Shown here: one piece after another, positions 13,925-22,035 of the stretch
Layout of the letters: each line of letters begins with the position of its first letter
How positions within the stretch are numbered: the stretch's first letter is position 1
From: JAGZHZ01 sp965150505
Lineage (GTDB): Bacteria; Bacillota; Clostridia; Lachnospirales; Lachnospiraceae
Assembly: GCA_965150505.1 (NCBI GenBank)
Contig: CBCTVZ010000033.1
Span: 1 to 22,078, forward strand
Reading direction: 5' to 3'
Length of the DNA: 22,078 bases
Notes under the pieces: model-generated
The model's input: the letters and a program-made list of their open reading frames with translations, nothing else
Databases searched by the model: none
What the model was told of the DNA's origin: nothing
Made by a program: the position numbers and the translations under genes

Positions 13925-14686
13925 CTATGATCTCTTTTCATGCAATATTTCCAAAATTTCTCGAAGTTTTTTTGCCGGAATTTGTCCCGGAGCAGAAGCA
14001 GACACACCGCTTCCAAATGTAACAGCAGATCCGATGACTTCCCCTGCTATTCGGCTGATCATTCCATCTGTCCCCATCGACATAGTAATGACTGGAATTT
14101 CTGGAAAAGCAAGATGAAATTCCCTTGTCGCCTTTAACAGCGTCAATACATCGCCGGCATCCTCTGGCATCACTGCAATTTTAGGAATGTCTGCGCCATG
14201 TTGTTTCATAGTTGTCAGCCTTGATACGATCTCATCTTTTGACGGAGTCTTTTCAAAATCATGATTAGAACCGATCACTGTGATTCCATCTTTTTCTTTC
14301 ATCTTCTTTATCCAGTCACTCATCTGTGGAACACGGAATAGCTCTACGTCAATCAGATCGATCTTCTGTGTCTTTACTGCTGTTTCCAATATATTTTCAT
14401 ATTCTTTCTGCAAAATTTCTTTTTGTCCGCCTTCATCCTTTGTGCGCAATGTAAATAAAAATGGTTTTTCTCCCAAGTATTCTCTGATTTCACAGATCAT
14501 CTCTGTTCTTGCCTGTTCGTTTGACATTTCTTCAAAGAAATCTACTCTCCACTCTAAAAGATCGAACGGTTCATCTTTTATCTGTTCTAACTGATCTTTG
14601 ATTTCTTTTCTCGTTGTTCCAGTGACTGGAATACAAATTTTTGGTATTCCATCTCCAATTTCTGTATTTCTGATTTTTATACTCAT
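13925..14686 (-). CDS. aroD: Type I 3-dehydroquinate dehydratase
   Basis: The 253-aa enzyme converts 3-dehydroquinate to 3-dehydroshikimate in the shikimate pathway by a Schiff-base mechanism. Family blocks are PKICIPVTGTT near the start, DLLEWRVDFFE (substrate Glu46/Arg48), GSNHDFEKTP with the catalytic His at 142, and IPKIAVMP with the Schiff-base Lys at 169. The GSGVSASAPGQIP loop near the end is also typical. The length is normal. ATG 14684-14686 has GAGGA about nine bases upstream. It is divergent from aroE, the next pathway step, and lies downstream-facing toward spoIIGA. I saw no strong promoter or terminator for it on its own strand. Confidence 0.96.
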   Translation of the reverse strand: MSIKIRNTEIGDGIPKICIPVTGTTRKEIKDQLEQIKDEPFDLLEWRVDFFEEMSNEQARTEMICEIREYLGEKPFLFTLRTKDEGGQKEILQKEYENILETAVKTQKIDLIDVELFRVPQMSDWIKKMKEKDGITVIGSNHDFEKTPSKDEIVSRLTTMKQHGADIPKIAVMPEDAGDVLTLLKATREFHLAFPEIPVITMSMGTDGMISRIAGEVIGSAVTFGSGVSASAPGQIPAKKLREILEILHEKRS

Positions 14687-14739
14687 TTTATCTCTTCCTC
14701 ATTCGTTTTTGTATTTTATCCATATATTTTTCTTATCCA

Positions 14740-14768
14740 TTGACATATTTACCGCTTTTCGCTAAGAT
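14740..14768 (+). promoter_or_regulatory. Sigma-A promoter of aroE
   Basis: TTGACA (14740-14745) and TAAGAT (14763-14768) are 17 bases apart, about 30 bases before the aroE TTG start, leaving a short leader of about 24 bases. Confidence 0.82.
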
Positions 14769-14798
14769 GAAAAAAAAGTATTGAAAGGAGTTAGAAAT

Positions 14799-15668
14799 TT
14801 GAATTACGAAATTACAGGTCATACACGACTGACCGGTCTTTTAGGTCATCCAGTCTCTCACAGCATTTCACCTATGATGCACAACGCATCCTTCCAACGT
14901 CTTGGACTAGATTATGTATATCTCTGCTTTGATGTGACAGAAAAAGATTTGCATACTGCCGTTGAAGGATTAAAACTTTTGAATGTCCGTGGATTCAACT
15001 GCACCATGCCAGACAAAACAAGAATGTGTGAACTGGTCGATCAGCTTTCCCCTGCTGCCCGCATGATTGGAGCTGTCAATACCGTTGTCAATGATGACGG
15101 CATCCTCACTGGTCACAATACGGACGGCATCGGCTATATGAAAGCTTTAGCAGAAAATAATTTTTCCATCAAAGGAAAATCCATGACACTGCTGGGCGCT
15201 GGTGGCGCTGCAACGGCTGTCTGTGTTCAGGCTGCATTAGATGGCGCGAAATCAATCTATCTTTTCAACCGCAGAGGCCGTTCTTGGAATCACGCAAGAG
15301 ATCTGGCTGATCGTATTACACGAGATACTTCCTGCCACGTTGAACTTTTTGATCTGGCGGATGAATCTTCTCTGAAATCTTCCCTTGATGTCAGCGATCT
15401 TTTGACAAATACCACACCGATCGGTATGTGTCCAAATGAAAATTTTTCACCTCTGCCTTCTAAAAAATTACTGCACGAATCGCTTCTTGTGTCTGATATC
15501 ATCTATAATCCTCGTGAGACGCTTCTGATGCGTCAGGCAAAAGAGCAAGGATGCAAAACGTTTAACGGTCTGTATATGCTCTTATATCAAGGTGCAGAAG
15601 CCTTCCGTATCTGGACTGGACAGGAAATGCCCGTTGATTTTATCAAAAATACTTATTTTTCAAAGTAG
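14799..15668 (+). CDS. aroE: Shikimate dehydrogenase
   Basis: The 289-aa enzyme reduces 3-dehydroshikimate to shikimate with NAD(P)H. I place the start at TTG 14799 because AAAGGAG ends eight bases before it; the frame is open upstream to 14781 but that codon has no ribosome site. Motifs are LLGHPVSHSISPMMHN (substrate serines), GFNCTMPDKT with the catalytic Lys at 73 (the usual motif is NVTxPxK), GHNTDGIGY with Asp 109, and the Rossmann loop LLGAGGAATAV near 131-141. Then come NTTPIGMCP and FNGLYMLLYQGAEAF. The form is of the clostridial shikimate/quinate type. It is divergent from aroD, so both steps lie together, and convergent with ftsZ. Confidence 0.96.
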   Translation: MNYEITGHTRLTGLLGHPVSHSISPMMHNASFQRLGLDYVYLCFDVTEKDLHTAVEGLKLLNVRGFNCTMPDKTRMCELVDQLSPAARMIGAVNTVVNDDGILTGHNTDGIGYMKALAENNFSIKGKSMTLLGAGGAATAVCVQAALDGAKSIYLFNRRGRSWNHARDLADRITRDTSCHVELFDLADESSLKSSLDVSDLLTNTTPIGMCPNENFSPLPSKKLLHESLLVSDIIYNPRETLLMRQAKEQGCKTFNGLYMLLYQGAEAFRIWTGQEMPVDFIKNTYFSK

Positions 15669-15672
15669 CTCT

Positions 15673-15712
15673 ATTTGTTGCAACGATTCAAAAATTGTTC
15701 CCTGCAACAAAT
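15673..15712 (+). terminator. Hairpin after aroE, possible first terminator
   Basis: ATTTGTTGCA (15673-15682) and TGCAACAAAT (15703-15712) are perfect 10-bp inverted arms with a 20-base loop, followed by CTTATTTT. It begins four bases after the aroE stop. The long loop makes it less certain than the next one. Confidence 0.5.
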
Positions 15713-15788
15713 CTTATTTTGCGAATTTCCCTCTACCTAGAGGTAATGGATTTTCAGATTATAATTTTATAAAACGGTTCAATAATTG

Positions 15789-15836
15789 GAAAAAGACTGC
15801 CGCATATGTTTACCTGCGGCAGTCTTGCTTTTTTAT
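15789..15836. terminator. Strong bidirectional terminator between aroE and ftsZ
   Basis: AGACTGCCGC (15794-15803) and GCGGCAGTCT (15816-15825) form a perfect 10-bp GC-rich stem with a 12-base loop. T-rich tails follow on both strands (TGCTTTTTT on plus, TTTTTCC on minus), so it can end both aroE and the ftsZ transcript. Confidence 0.9.
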
Positions 15837-15845
15837 CTTATTTTC

Positions 15846-17030
15846 TTATCTTCTCTTTAAAAAATCTGGGATCTGTATCTCTTTTTCTGCCACTGTACTC
15901 TCAGGAGTTCTATATTTTCCAAACGTTGAGGATGACGTTCTGCCTGCCTGAGAAGAGGCTGTATTATTTTTAGGGATTGTACTTGTTGTTCTCTGGAATG
16001 TAGTTGTTTTTTTCTCTTGTTTTCCGTAATTTGGAAATTCTGGAACGATTTTCTGATTTACGGATGGCTGAGTTGCTGTTGCTGTGTCAAGTCCTGTTGC
16101 AATCACTGTGATGCTTGCTTCATCTGCATATGTATCATCGTACATAGCACCGAAAATAATATTTGCCTCATCACCTGCAAGTTCCTGTACATAGCTTGCT
16201 GCATCGTTTGCATCCATAAGAGAAATATCTCCGGAAATATTGATGATAACATGAGAAGCGCCTGAAATAGTTGTCTCCAAAAGCGGACTGGCAACTGCCA
16301 TCTTGACTGCTTCCAATGCCTTGTCATCTCCTTTGGCATGTCCGATTCCGATATGGGCAATTCCTTTATCTTTCATAACCGTCTGAACATCCGCAAAGTC
16401 CAGATTGATCAATGCTGGCAGATTAATCAAGTCTGTGATTCCCTGAACTGCCTGCTGAAGCACTTCATCCGCTTTCTTTAATGCCTCAGGCATTGTTGTT
16501 CTGCGGTCCACAATCTCTAAAAGCTTGTCATTCGGGATTACGATCAATGTATCTACATTGTCTTTTAATTTTTCAATTCCTGTAAGTGCATTATTCATAC
16601 GTGTTTTTGCCTCAAAGCGGAATGGCTTTGTGACAACACCTACTGTAAGGATTCCCATTTCTTTTGCGATGCCTGCCACAACTGGTGCGCCTCCTGTACC
16701 TGTTCCGCCTCCCATACCGCAGGTGACAAAAACCATATCTGCACCCTGCATTGCCTGGCGTAAATCTTCTGCGCTCTCCTCTGCTGCCTGCTCTCCGACT
16801 TCCGGACGTGCTCCAGCACCTAATCCTTTTGTGACTTTCTCGCCAATCTGAATTGTAGTAGGAGCTTTGCATAACTGTAATGCCTGTTTATCTGTGTTTA
16901 CTCCAATAAACTCCACTCCTGCAATTGTCTCTTCTACCATTCTATTTACTGCATTATTACCTGCACCGCCGACACCAATGACGATAATCTTTGCTGCAGA
17001 TTCAGATTCATTTGTCATAATTTCTAACAA
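15846..17030 (-). CDS. ftsZ: Cell division GTPase FtsZ
   Basis: The 394-aa tubulin homologue polymerises into the Z-ring at midcell. It has GVGGAGNNAVNRM near residue 20, the GTP-binding GGGTGTG at 107-113, and the T7 synergy loop NLDFADVQTVM near 208-218. A variable linker rich in T, S and K follows, ending in the conserved tail IPDFLKRR that binds FtsA/SepF-type partners. The start is TTG 17028-17030, nine bases after AGGAGG; the in-frame ATG at 17016-17018 is 21 bases from it and less likely. It is the last dcw gene here, has its own promoter, and ends at the bidirectional terminator. Confidence 0.98.
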   Translation of the reverse strand: MLEIMTNESESAAKIIVIGVGGAGNNAVNRMVEETIAGVEFIGVNTDKQALQLCKAPTTIQIGEKVTKGLGAGARPEVGEQAAEESAEDLRQAMQGADMVFVTCGMGGGTGTGGAPVVAGIAKEMGILTVGVVTKPFRFEAKTRMNNALTGIEKLKDNVDTLIVIPNDKLLEIVDRRTTMPEALKKADEVLQQAVQGITDLINLPALINLDFADVQTVMKDKGIAHIGIGHAKGDDKALEAVKMAVASPLLETTISGASHVIINISGDISLMDANDAASYVQELAGDEANIIFGAMYDDTYADEASITVIATGLDTATATQPSVNQKIVPEFPNYGKQEKKTTTFQRTTSTIPKNNTASSQAGRTSSSTFGKYRTPESTVAEKEIQIPDFLKRR

Positions 17031-17118
17031 GGTGTATTTCCTCCTTTTTGTATCCCTTACATCCTCAAATTCATTTACAGCTCCCTAAGACACATTTGCC
17101 CAGTATTAAACCGTATTT

Positions 17119-17152
17119 ATTATATCATATAGTTTTTTCCTGAATTAATCAA
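17119..17152 (-). promoter_or_regulatory. ftsZ promoter
   Basis: On the minus strand TTGATT (17147-17152) and TATGAT (17124-17129) are 17 bases apart. A perfect TATAAT (17119-17124) overlaps the -10 and could give a second start. It lies in the gap after divIB, so ftsZ can be transcribed independently of the upstream cluster, with a leader of about 85-90 bases. Confidence 0.65.
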
Positions 17153-17171
17153 GCTAATTTTTCAAAACTCT

Positions 17172-18233
17172 TTAATATCCATAATATGTCCCGTCTCCAT
17201 AATACGTTCCATCCCCGTAATACGTTCCGTCTCCATAATACGTTCCGTCTCCGTAATACGTTCCATCTCCATAATACGTTCCATCCCCGTAATACGTTTC
17301 GTCCCCGTAATACGTTCCGTCTCCGTAATACGTTCCGTCTCCGTAATACGTTCCGTCCCCGTAATACGTTCCATCCCCGTAATACGTTCCGTCCCCGTAA
17401 TACGTTCCGTCTCCGCTGTACGTTCCGTCTCCACTGTACCATGTTTCGCTTTCTGTCTGAATCTCAGACTGCGCCTCCGCTGGTGTTGCTTCTTCTTTTT
17501 GGAATCTGATTTTTTTTGTATCGGATTTAAAATTTTCCATCCGCAGTGTTCCTGACATTCCATCCATATGCTTGTAAATCCCTGCTAAATTCGTAATTTT
17601 ATCCTCCAGATACTCATTTTGTCCCAGTTCTACCGTTACTTTTCCAAAAATCAAACTCATATTATTTTCTTCATCAAAAACAATCTCATCTGGAACTAAA
17701 TTTCTTTCATTCAGCATCTGGGTCAGATCAACCATCTCTTGAAGTACTTTTTCATCCTCAATCGGCATCTTCTCATACGGCACAGGCGTGCCAATTTCGA
17801 TTCCTTTAATCTCAGGCACTCCCTCTCGTTTTTCATCGGTACATTCTAAAACAAATCCATTTTTATCAAAGTAAACATTTTGACCGTCTTTTTGTATATA
17901 TCCGATTTGTGTTTTTTCATAAATCTGTATTTTTACACTGGATGGGGAGAGCAGAACAACATCTACCGCACTGAAAAAAGGCATCGAATCATCCGGTTTT
18001 GAATTTCTATATTTCCATGTCAGATATAGTGAGTTTGATGTAAGGGCATCATTTATGATCATTTCTTTTACTTCATCTTCTGTGAAACGGACGTTTCCAG
18101 TCACCTCAACATCCCTGACCTGAAAAACTGCGATCAAAACCAGAAAAATGGCCAGCAAAATTCCCGCTGTAATCAATCCCAGTTTCCATTTCTCCCCTCT
18201 TCCTTTTTTCTTTCTGTTCTTTGCTCCTGTCAT
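17172..18233 (-). CDS. divIB: Cell division protein DivIB/FtsQ with C-terminal GDGTYY repeat tail
   Basis: The 353-aa protein has a basic cytoplasmic start (MTGAKNRKKKGRGEKWK), one membrane helix (about 18-41, LGLITAGILLAIFLVLIAVF) and a POTRA domain (about 43-110, VRDVEVTGNVRFTEDEVKEM). A beta domain runs to about 250 (GYIQKDGQNVYFDKNGFVLE). This is the FtsQ/DivIB layout, a divisome scaffold outside the membrane that binds DivIC/FtsL. It sits between murA and ftsZ as expected. Unusually, after a short TPAEAQSEIQTESETW linker the protein ends in 14 tandem hexapeptides (GDGTYY, first copy GDGTYS, eighth GDETYY) then GY. The tail should be outside the cell, in the wall. ATG 18231-18233 has GAGGG eight bases upstream. 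Confidence 0.92.
   Translation of the reverse strand: MTGAKNRKKKGRGEKWKLGLITAGILLAIFLVLIAVFQVRDVEVTGNVRFTEDEVKEMIINDALTSNSLYLTWKYRNSKPDDSMPFFSAVDVVLLSPSSVKIQIYEKTQIGYIQKDGQNVYFDKNGFVLECTDEKREGVPEIKGIEIGTPVPYEKMPIEDEKVLQEMVDLTQMLNERNLVPDEIVFDEENNMSLIFGKVTVELGQNEYLEDKITNLAGIYKHMDGMSGTLRMENFKSDTKKIRFQKEEATPAEAQSEIQTESETWYSGDGTYSGDGTYYGDGTYYGDGTYYGDGTYYGDGTYYGDGTYYGDETYYGDGTYYGDGTYYGDGTYYGDGTYYGDGTYYGDGTYYGY
17181..17432 (-). repeat. 18-bp minisatellite, 14 copies, coding for GDGTYY in DivIB
   Basis: Fourteen head-to-tail 18-bp units, all in frame, differ mostly by silent third-position changes (CCA/CCG, TCT/TCC, ATC/GTC on the plus strand). Unit seven from the protein end changes Gly to Glu, and the outermost unit (17415-17432) has TAC-AGC for the last Tyr pair. 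The pattern implies expansion by unit duplication with the peptide kept under selection. Confidence 0.97.
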
Positions 18234-18248
18234 CTTCCTTACCCTCTT

Positions 18249-19499
18249 CTAATTTTTCTTTATAACTGCTCCCAGCTTTCTCAAATCGCCACAGATATCT
18301 TCATAGCCTCTAAAAATAAAATGATGGTCTTTTATTTTCGTCTCTCCTTCTGCGCCTAATCCGGCAACGATCAATGCAGCGCCTCCTCTCAATTCGCACG
18401 CGCAGACTTCTGATCCATTCATACTTTCTGTCCCCGTAATCCATGCTTCCTGATTGGCAGTGTCAATTCTAGCGCCCATCTTTCGTAATTGCGGCACAAT
18501 CTGATATCTGTCTTCAAAGATATTTTCTATAATTTTACTTTTTCCCCTTGCCTTACATAAAACAGCCATCAGCTGCGACTGGAGATCCGTTGGAAACCCA
18601 GGATATGGCTGTGTTGCAATCACTTTGACTGCCTTTGGTCTTTTTGGCGCTTTCATCAAAATCGTATCTTTTTCCACACGGATCTTTGCTCCCATATCTT
18701 CCAATATTTTAAACTGTGCTTCCATCTGACAAACTGGAACGTGTTCCAGAGAAATCATGCCTCCTGCACTCATACAGGCCATAAAATATGTTCCAGCCAC
18801 AATGCGATCTGACATCAATACAAATTCACTGTCTTTTAGCTTCTTTACGCCTTCTATCACAATCTGGGAACTTCCCTCACCTGTGATCTTCGCCCCTTTC
18901 CCCTTTAGGAAACGGCAAAGTTCTGTGATTTCTGGTTCTTTCGCCGCATTGAAGATTCGTGTCGTTCCTTTTGCAAGAACTGCGGCAAGAATAATATTTT
19001 CTGTCGTTCCAACACTTGGAAATGGCAGAAAAATATCTGTGCCGTTCATACGATGCGCTCTTGCCAGTAATGTTCCTTTTTCTTCTTCAATCTCTGCGCC
19101 CATTTTTTTTAGAGAATTGATATGAAAATCAATCGGGCGCTTTCCTATCGTACACCCTCCTGGAAGCGGAAGTGAAACGCTCCCCATTCTTCCGAGCAGG
19201 CTTCCCAAAAAAATAACGGAAGATCTCATCTGAGCGGCATACTCAGACGAGATCTCAGTATTTTGAACGTTTCCTGCAAAAATCGTCAGGCTGTTTCCCT
19301 GCCATTTTACGCTGCAGCCCATCTCTAATAACATCTGCACCGTATTCTCGACATCCAGAATATGCGGACAATTATGAATGACACTGGTTCCATCATGCAA
19401 AATTGCTGCTGCCAGAATCGGCAATGCCGCATTTTTTGATCCCTGTACATATAATTTTCCATGCAAAGGGATACCGCCTCTTACTGTGATATCTCCCAC
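18249..19499 (-). CDS. murA: UDP-N-acetylglucosamine 1-carboxyvinyltransferase MurA
   Basis: The 416-aa enzyme transfers enolpyruvate from PEP to UDP-GlcNAc, the first committed step of peptidoglycan synthesis. It has GSKNAALPILAA (Lys22/Asn23), PLPGGCTIGKRPIDFHI with the catalytic Cys at 116 (so the fosfomycin-binding form), TPYPGFPTDLQSQL-like QPYPGFPTDLQSQLMAV, and the end ACELRGGAALIVAGLGAEG with RGYEDICGDLRKLGA. The start is GTG 19497-19499, five bases after GGGGGAG. It lies between ftsW and divIB, 15 bases upstream of the latter, and is clearly cotranscribed. Many Firmicutes have two MurA forms; which this is cannot be settled here. Confidence 0.97.
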   Translation of the reverse strand: MGDITVRGGIPLHGKLYVQGSKNAALPILAAAILHDGTSVIHNCPHILDVENTVQMLLEMGCSVKWQGNSLTIFAGNVQNTEISSEYAAQMRSSVIFLGSLLGRMGSVSLPLPGGCTIGKRPIDFHINSLKKMGAEIEEEKGTLLARAHRMNGTDIFLPFPSVGTTENIILAAVLAKGTTRIFNAAKEPEITELCRFLKGKGAKITGEGSSQIVIEGVKKLKDSEFVLMSDRIVAGTYFMACMSAGGMISLEHVPVCQMEAQFKILEDMGAKIRVEKDTILMKAPKRPKAVKVIATQPYPGFPTDLQSQLMAVLCKARGKSKIIENIFEDRYQIVPQLRKMGARIDTANQEAWITGTESMNGSEVCACELRGGAALIVAGLGAEGETKIKDHHFIFRGYEDICGDLRKLGAVIKKN

Positions 19500-19554
19500 T
19501 CTGTCTCCCCCGTCCTTTTTCTAAGCCTCTTCGTGCTTAATAAAATCTATTTTA

Positions 19555-20646
19555 TTATATGCAAAAAGATTTTTTTTGACACCGGCTGACTGACAGCGCA
19601 ATTCCCATCTCCGCCATCAAAAACAAAATAGACGTTCCTCCATAGCTGATAAATGGCAAAGTAATTCCAGTATTTGGAATGGTATTTGTCACCACGGCAA
19701 TATTGAGCATCACTTGAATCGCAATATGCCCCATTGTTCCTGCGGCAATCAGCGATCCAAACAGATCAGGCGCATAGGTGGCTATGACCATAAATCTCCA
19801 GATCAAAATTAAAAAGACGAAAATTAAAATGCAAGAACCCACCAGCCCCAGCTCTTCACAGATAATTGAGAAAATCATATCATTTTGCGCTTCCGGCACA
19901 AATCCTAATTTCTGAATGCTCTGACCGATTCCTTTTCCAAAAAGACCGCCCGACCCAATCGCATATAAGCCTTGGATCGTCTGATATCCTTTTTCATACT
20001 GCTCTGGATTTCTCCAGATTTTTAATCGATCCAGTCGATACGATTCCATACTTAGAAAGATCGTGATAAAACCAATTCCCGTCACAGCGATCCAAACAAA
20101 CGGCAAGTAACGCGGATTTGACACAAAGACTAAAATCACTGCAATTCCAAGAATAATAATCGCTGTGCTTAGATTATTCGTGCCAACTAAAGCGACAATA
20201 GGCAGAATCAAAACCATAACAAAAATCAAAGTTCCAAATCCGGTCTGTTTTTTCTTTCTGCTGCTCACAATATGCGCCAGAAATAAAATAACGGCCAGCT
20301 TCGCAAATTCTGATGGCTGAAAAGACAATGGTCCAAGTGAGAGCCATCTTTTTGAGCCATTATAAGAATCGCCAAAAAAAAGTACTGCTGTAGAAAGCAC
20401 AAGAGAGCAGATATATCCGCTCACTGCAAATTTTTCAAAAATATGGTAATCCATTCTTGAAATTCCACACATTAAGATTGCGCCTAAAATCGTCGCAAAT
20501 AATTGTTTTTTAAAATAATAGGCAGCATCATGAAACTTGACCTGCCCATTATACGCGCTTGTACTATAGAGTGTGATTAGACCGAAACTTATCAGAAATA
20601 AGATGACAAGCAACATGGTCATATCCTGTTTCTTCCTTCGGCTCAT
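19555..20646 (-). CDS. ftsW: Peptidoglycan glycosyltransferase FtsW (SEDS family)
   Basis: The 363-aa integral membrane protein has about ten hydrophobic segments. SEDS signatures are FGLITLYSTSAYNG near the start, KRWLSLGPLSFQPSEFAKLA, GLYAIGSGGLFGKGIGQSIQ, then KLGFVPEAQNDMIFSIICEE and PNTGITLPFISYGGTSILF near the end. FtsW polymerises lipid II at the septum with its class B PBP partner. It might instead be RodA-like, but position between murD and murA in the dcw cluster and the PEAQNDMIF/GGTS blocks favour FtsW. It starts 23 bases after the murD stop with ATG 20644-20646. The length is near the low end for the family. Confidence 0.95.
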   Translation of the reverse strand: MSRRKKQDMTMLLVILFLISFGLITLYSTSAYNGQVKFHDAAYYFKKQLFATILGAILMCGISRMDYHIFEKFAVSGYICSLVLSTAVLFFGDSYNGSKRWLSLGPLSFQPSEFAKLAVILFLAHIVSSRKKKQTGFGTLIFVMVLILPIVALVGTNNLSTAIIILGIAVILVFVSNPRYLPFVWIAVTGIGFITIFLSMESYRLDRLKIWRNPEQYEKGYQTIQGLYAIGSGGLFGKGIGQSIQKLGFVPEAQNDMIFSIICEELGLVGSCILIFVFLILIWRFMVIATYAPDLFGSLIAAGTMGHIAIQVMLNIAVVTNTIPNTGITLPFISYGGTSILFLMAEMGIALSVSRCQKKSFCI

Positions 20647-20669
20647 AGTACCACCCCTTAGATCAGGCT

Positions 20670-22025
20670 TTACAGCTTATTTACAATCTCCTTAAACACT
20701 TTTCCCCTCACTTCATAGTTCGGGAACATTCCCCAGCTTGCACATGCCGGTGAGAGCAACACTGCATCTCCCGCATTTGCTTTCTCTGCACAAATATGTA
20801 CTGCCTCTTCTAAAGTTTCCGCAAATATGATATCGGAAAAGCCACATTTTCTGGCTGTCTCCGCTATTTTTTCTTTTGTCTGTCCAATTAAAACCAAGTA
20901 TCTTACTTTTCCGTCAAATGATTCAATCCACTCTTCATACGAAGAATCTTTATCATATCCTCCCCCGATCAAAAGTGTCGGGCGATCCATCGCCTGAATC
21001 CCCTTGATTGCAGCATCTGGATTTGTTCCTTTTGAGTCATTATAATATACAACTCCATTTTTCTCTGTCACATACTCAATCCTATGCTCCACAGCCTGAA
21101 ATCTTTTGATCACATATTGGATTTCAGAAAGCGGTACTCCATATGAAAGCGCCATTCCTACAGCCGCCATCACATTTTCATGGTTATGGCGTCCCGGCAG
21201 ATTTAATTCTTTGACTGCGCAGATCTCCGTACGGTTTGATCCATCCTGATAGATTATCTTGCCGTCTTCCAAATAGATACCTCTTTCTAGTGTACGCACA
21301 CTGCTGAAAAATAGAACCTTACATTTTAAATTTTTTCCAAACTCTCTTAAAACTTCATCTTCGTAATTCAGCACACAGGTATCATCCGGCCCTTGATTTT
21401 CTGTGATCCGTTCTTTTACCCGTATATATTCCTCCATCGTGTGATGACGATTTAAGTGATCTGGCGTAATATTTAAAATGGCGCTGATACATGGATGAAA
21501 TTTTTCAATCGTCTCCAACTGAAAACTGCTGATCTCAGCGACAGATACCGCATTTGTCGTCATCTTTAATGCCGCTTCTGTATACGGTGTTCCAATGTTT
21601 CCCACAATATACACTTCATCCTGATGATGCTTCATAATTGCCCCTAAAAGACTTGTCGTTGTTGTCTTTCCATTTGTTCCGGTAATTGCAAGCACATCGC
21701 CTTTGCCGTTCTCATATGCAAGTTCTACTTCACCCCATATTTTAACACCGTGTTTCCGAATTTTGTTTACAACAGGCAAGTCAGTCGGTACTCCTGGACT
21801 TAAGACCGCTAAATCCAGCGTATCTATCAGCTCCTCTTTTAATTCTCCTATGACAATCTGCGCTTTGCTGTCTGGAGAAAGTTTACTTCTGACTTCTCCC
21901 TCTTTTATCTTTTCATTTCCATCGTATAAAATCGGCAGAGCGCCTACTTTTTCTAAGAGATCAGCAGAACCGATCCCGCTGATTCCTGTTCCAAAAACAA
22001 GAACTTTTTTATCTTTCCATTCCAT
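20670..22025 (-). CDS. murD: UDP-N-acetylmuramoyl-L-alanine--D-glutamate ligase MurD
   Basis: The 451-aa ligase adds D-Glu to UDP-MurNAc-L-Ala in the cytoplasm using ATP. It opens MEWKDKKVLVFGTGISGIGS (Rossmann N-domain), then has SPGVP at about 76-80, the ATP loop GTNGKTTTTSLLG at 116-128, ILNITPDHLNRH, GRHNHENVMAA, YYNDSKGTNPDA with the third-domain GGYDKDSS and LSPACASWGMF near the end. The start is ATG 22023-22025 with AGGAGG six to seven bases upstream; the frame is open to a TTG at 22049, but that overlaps mraY and lacks a ribosome site. It follows mraY by 10 bases and precedes ftsW. Confidence 0.97.
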   Translation of the reverse strand: MEWKDKKVLVFGTGISGIGSADLLEKVGALPILYDGNEKIKEGEVRSKLSPDSKAQIVIGELKEELIDTLDLAVLSPGVPTDLPVVNKIRKHGVKIWGEVELAYENGKGDVLAITGTNGKTTTTSLLGAIMKHHQDEVYIVGNIGTPYTEAALKMTTNAVSVAEISSFQLETIEKFHPCISAILNITPDHLNRHHTMEEYIRVKERITENQGPDDTCVLNYEDEVLREFGKNLKCKVLFFSSVRTLERGIYLEDGKIIYQDGSNRTEICAVKELNLPGRHNHENVMAAVGMALSYGVPLSEIQYVIKRFQAVEHRIEYVTEKNGVVYYNDSKGTNPDAAIKGIQAMDRPTLLIGGGYDKDSSYEEWIESFDGKVRYLVLIGQTKEKIAETARKCGFSDIIFAETLEEAVHICAEKANAGDAVLLSPACASWGMFPNYEVRGKVFKEIVNKL

Positions 22026-22035
22026 ACTGTTCCTC

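Noticed and set aside
13839..14031. Plus-strand AAGGAGG followed by a TTG-started frame of about 55 codons (SNVLGKFKNFI...)
   Set aside because: The apparent ribosome site lies within the spacer of the spoIIG promoter, and the frame then runs antisense through aroD. Composition is Phe/Ser-rich shadow sequence. A faint likeness of the start to SepF is too short to support.
17181..17432. CRISPR array
   Set aside because: The repeat is contiguous 18-bp coding units with no spacers.
17186..17509. Long plus-strand and alternate minus-strand frames (Arg/Asn/Thr-rich repeats) over the divIB array
   Set aside because: An 18-bp tandem array stays open in several frames automatically. Only the GDGTYY frame continues a recognised protein domain.
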